Positions 61,767 to 64,000 of a DNA stretch of 64,000 bases are shown piece by piece (the stretch's first letter is position 1; each line of letters starts with the position of its first letter). Both the position numbers and the translations under genes were made by a program. Where the stretch lies: positions 116,857 to 180,856 of the forward strand of contig JACERV010000004.1 of NCBI GenBank assembly GCA_013911065.1, given 5' to 3'. The stretch comes from Ruminococcus sp. GTDB taxonomy: Bacteria; Bacillota; Clostridia; Lachnospirales; Lachnospiraceae. The notes beneath the pieces are model-generated. The model had not been told where the DNA came from, ran no database searches, and saw only the letters and a program-made list of their open reading frames with translations.

Positions 61767-62612
61767 TTACAATCCGCCGAGACCTTTATGTTTTTTAAAT
61801 TCTTGCTTTCCATGAACACTTCCGCCATCACACAGAATATCTACACCTGCCAGATATCCATTTCTCTCATCCGCCAGACTTGCAATAGCATATCCCAATT
61901 CTTCTGGCGTTCCCATTCGCTCTTCTGCCGTATATCGAATTAAAGACCCGCCATCTTTTGTCTCCTCCAGGTTTCCCATGTCTGTTGCAACCAGCCCAGG
62001 GCTTAAAGACGCAACCCGAATCCCCCTTTTGCCATATTCAAATGCACATTTAGCTGCATACCAAATTACAAAGTTTTTAGAATAGGAATATGCCAGACCT
62101 GCCCTTTTATAATGATCTTTCATAAATGAACCCAGACGCATCAATTTTTTTATAAAAAGACGTTCATCTTTATCCGCTAATGCATATATTTTTTTATTGG
62201 CCAAGAAAACAGGAAGCATATATCCTGAATTTGATGCAATATCAATAATGACACTTCCCGGATGCATTAGCTTTGAAAATTCCTGATTTACATACACGGT
62301 CCCCAAGGCATTTACTCTGAGAATTGTTTCTGGCTTCGACATTGCGGGTGAAAGTCCCGCACAGTTAATCATATTTTTTATTTCTCCTTTGGAAGCCGCA
62401 AAAGCCGCCAATTCCTTTACGCTTTCCCTTTTGGAAGTGTCACAGATTTTTGCATAAGCTTCATATCCTAATGCCTGCAATTCTTTCACACCGTTTTCTA
62501 ATTTTGAAAGAGTTCTTCCTGATATAATTATTCTTTTTTCCTTTGACATATATTTTGCTGCTGCCAATCCCATGCCACTTCCACCACCGGTAATCACACA
62601 AACATCTTTCAT
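61767..62612 (-). CDS. Short-chain dehydrogenase/reductase (3-alpha-HSDH/carbonyl-reductase-like)
   Basis: A 281-residue SDR. The nucleotide motif is TGGGSGMG (about 8-15), the NAG-type motif is NCAGLSPAM, the catalytic serine is in DIASNSGYM and Y-x3-K is in AYSYSKN. A long helical insertion of some 35 residues lies between the serine and the tyrosine, as in bacterial 3-alpha-hydroxysteroid dehydrogenase/carbonyl reductase. ATG at 62612 has AGGAGA upstream. It follows an extended SDR by 11 bp. The substrate, possibly a steroid or other alcohol, is not proven. Confidence 0.8.
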   Translation of the reverse strand: MKDVCVITGGGSGMGLAAAKYMSKEKRIIISGRTLSKLENGVKELQALGYEAYAKICDTSKRESVKELAAFAASKGEIKNMINCAGLSPAMSKPETILRVNALGTVYVNQEFSKLMHPGSVIIDIASNSGYMLPVFLANKKIYALADKDERLFIKKLMRLGSFMKDHYKRAGLAYSYSKNFVIWYAAKCAFEYGKRGIRVASLSPGLVATDMGNLEETKDGGSLIRYTAEERMGTPEELGYAIASLADERNGYLAGVDILCDGGSVHGKQEFKKHKGLGGL

Positions 62613-62623
62613 CCATTTTTCTC

Positions 62624-63646
62624 CTATACAATCTGTCCGGCTGCTTTTAACCATGCCACTTCATCACGAATAGTTTCTGCGTAAGATCGTGTCCGATAAC
62701 CAAGTTCCTTTTTTGCTTTCGAATAATCAAAACTATTATTTCTTGCCAGATTGTACACGGAAAATGTAGTCATGAGTGGTTTTTCTCCAGTCTTTTTTGC
62801 CTTTCTTTCCATGACTTTTGCCATTATATTGGCAATCCCAAGTGGCAGGTAGAATTTAATCTTTTCACATCCACTTTCCTCGTACAGCATTTCGCATAAT
62901 TCCTTTAATGTAACCTTTTCATTAGCAAGAATGTAGCATTCTCCCTTTCTTCCTTTATCTGCTGCTGCAATACATCCGGCTGCAAGATCTCTGACATCAC
63001 AAAGATTAAAAGAGCCCTTCATACCAATGGGCATTTTGCCTTTCATAATCTTAATCAATGTACCTGTGGTTTCGCTAATTGCATGATCATTGGGGCCTAA
63101 TATTCCACTCGGATGAACAACACAGGCATTTAATCCCTTTTCGTGAACTGCATCCAGTACCACTTGTGTCGCTTTTGCCTTTGACTGGCTATAACATCCT
63201 ACCACACGTTCCGGATTAATAGGTTCAAAACATTTTACCTCTTTAATCTTATCTCCTCTTGGTGCTTCTGGAATAGCCCCTGTACTGCTTACATATACCA
63301 TTTTTAGACATTCAAGATGCTTCTGGCAGGCTTCCACAAGATTCTTTGTTCCTCCAACATTGATATTCATTAGCTTTTTATCATAATCTGGATTTACTGT
63401 TACCATGCTTGCACAATGGATTAACACGGAATTGCAATCTTTCGGCACTGTCAAAAACCGCTCCACCGAGTTCATCTCACACAGGTCTCCCTCACAGATC
63501 TCGACTTGTCCTGGTACATATTTCATTGCCGGATCATTTGGTAATACAAATGCTCGTACTTTATCTCCACGCTCCAACAATTGACTGCACACATTACTTC
63601 CTAAAAACCCTGCTGCACCTGTTACTAAATAAATTGTATTTTTCAT
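62624..63646 (-). CDS. NAD(P)-dependent epimerase/reductase (extended SDR)
   Basis: A 340-residue extended SDR like dihydroflavonol-4-reductase and 3-beta-HSD-type enzymes. TGAAGFLG is at about 9-16, the catalytic serine is in VYVSSTGAIPE and Y-x3-K is in CYSQSKAKA. A likely activity is reduction of a ketone or aldehyde, or oxidation of a 3-beta-hydroxy group. Co-transcription with the classical SDR downstream suggests a two-step redox conversion of one alcohol. Confidence 0.85.
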   Translation of the reverse strand: MKNTIYLVTGAAGFLGSNVCSQLLERGDKVRAFVLPNDPAMKYVPGQVEICEGDLCEMNSVERFLTVPKDCNSVLIHCASMVTVNPDYDKKLMNINVGGTKNLVEACQKHLECLKMVYVSSTGAIPEAPRGDKIKEVKCFEPINPERVVGCYSQSKAKATQVVLDAVHEKGLNACVVHPSGILGPNDHAISETTGTLIKIMKGKMPIGMKGSFNLCDVRDLAAGCIAAADKGRKGECYILANEKVTLKELCEMLYEESGCEKIKFYLPLGIANIMAKVMERKAKKTGEKPLMTTFSVYNLARNNSFDYSKAKKELGYRTRSYAETIRDEVAWLKAAGQIV

Positions 63647-63746
63647 GATTTCTAATACTCCTTTTTCCCTTTTAGTTATTAAGATGTTGTATCTGTCTTT
63701 CTAAAAAGTATGATATTTCCTTGGCGTAAACTGTTTGTAAACAAAA

Positions 63747-63777
63747 AAAAAGAATTTCACATTGAAAATTCTTTTTT
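63747..63777. terminator. Bidirectional terminator-like hairpin near the right edge
   Basis: AAAAAGAATTT (63747-63757) pairs with AAATTCTTTTT (63766-63776) with T runs on both strands. It separates the SDR promoter region from whatever lies to the right. Confidence 0.65.
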
Positions 63778-64000
63778 CTACAATAGATAACCTCTTATAT
63801 CCCTGATTCTTCCGCCTCACAAACACCCTCCTCCAAAGTGTATCTGCTTTTCCATGCGTTTTAAACCAATTTTTCGTAAGCGTTTAATTTCGGGGTGTGC
63901 CCAGAACTTTCCGGAACCCGATTGATAGGATTCCGGTACGCTAACATTTTACTCTGTCTTATTACTGCATTTTTCCTGGACGTTTTCATTCCAGGGAGCC
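63778..64000. other. Right-edge region without a supported gene
   Basis: A minus-strand reading of about 45 codons (containing GKFWAHPEIKRLRKIG) ends at a TGA near 63816-63818 but is bounded upstream by a TAA near 63949-63951. It could be the degraded tail of a gene to the right. No start, ribosome site or family was recognised. Confidence 0.3.

Noticed and set aside
63868..63890. CcpA (cre)-like sequence CGTAAGCGTTTAAT near the right edge
   Set aside because: Partial match to the degenerate cre consensus with no promoter or gene start identified beside it.

Overview
The window looks like a chromosomal segment of an anaerobic, gut-type Bacillota in the class Clostridia, most like Lachnospiraceae. 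The base composition is low to moderate GC with strong AGGAGG ribosome sites. The gene content fits: radical-SAM lysine 2,3-aminomutase, ferredoxin-linked 2-oxoacid oxidoreductase, butyrate kinase with phosphotransbutyrylase, PTS and TRAP systems, and a type I-C CRISPR-Cas locus. No rRNA, tRNA or complete insertion sequence was seen. Family names come from reading the translated sequences; no database search was possible.

Layout. 0.1-3.9 kb: a LacI-type regulator, larE, a short larC and a TSUP exporter. Three operators sit at the same distance from three promoters, and one of these fires off the left edge. 4.0-6.3 kb: ablB-kamA (N-acetyl-beta-lysine osmolyte) behind a promoter embedded in a 14-bp inverted repeat. 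6.4-14.1 kb: a TRAP-transporter operon with a split transketolase, an ApnO-like dehydrogenase and a D-2-hydroxyacid dehydrogenase, divergent from a GntR regulator. 14.3-20.0 kb: a second GntR regulator divergent from DUF5692-hypB-large Fe-S flavoprotein-hypA, with no hydrogenase in view. 20.0-27.9 kb: an amino-sugar PTS operon (HPr, IIA, HAD, IICB, Gfo/Idh, RpiR, nanK, nanE) plus nagA, served by two near-identical promoters. 28.0-29.6 kb: a CDP-alcohol phosphatidyltransferase, a small Cys-rich protein and a TetR regulator with matching operators.

29.7-38.9 kb: a complete type I-C CRISPR-Cas locus (cas3-cas5-cas8c-cas7-cas4-cas1-cas2, then 22 repeats and 21 spacers). 39.0-40.5 kb: an accessory or scar region with a 174-bp inverted-repeat element, a RelE/ParE-Phd toxin-antitoxin pair and a fused lacI/iolG relic. 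40.7-45.7 kb: a siderophore ABC importer and an AraC regulator with DtxR-type boxes. 45.9-47.2 kb: a KilA-N protein, a hairpin and two possible small ORFs. 47.3-52.4 kb: methionine gamma-lyase, a NitT/TauT-type ABC importer and a UroD/MtaA-like methyltransferase. 52.8-61.4 kb: a four-subunit 2-oxoacid:ferredoxin oxidoreductase, two SLC13 carriers, butyrate kinase and phosphate butyryltransferase, divergent from an IclR regulator. 61.8-63.6 kb: two short-chain or extended dehydrogenases.

How the genes work together. Most of the window is a series of catabolic modules, each pairing an importer, enzymes and a local regulator. The least explained module is the DUF5692-HypB-flavoprotein-HypA operon: nickel-delivery proteins with no nickel enzyme beside them. 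Next are the TRAP/transketolase/ApnO-like operon, whose substrate is unknown, and the methionine gamma-lyase/UroD-family cluster. The latter's 2-oxobutyrate could feed the neighbouring oxidoreductase and acyl kinase to yield ATP.
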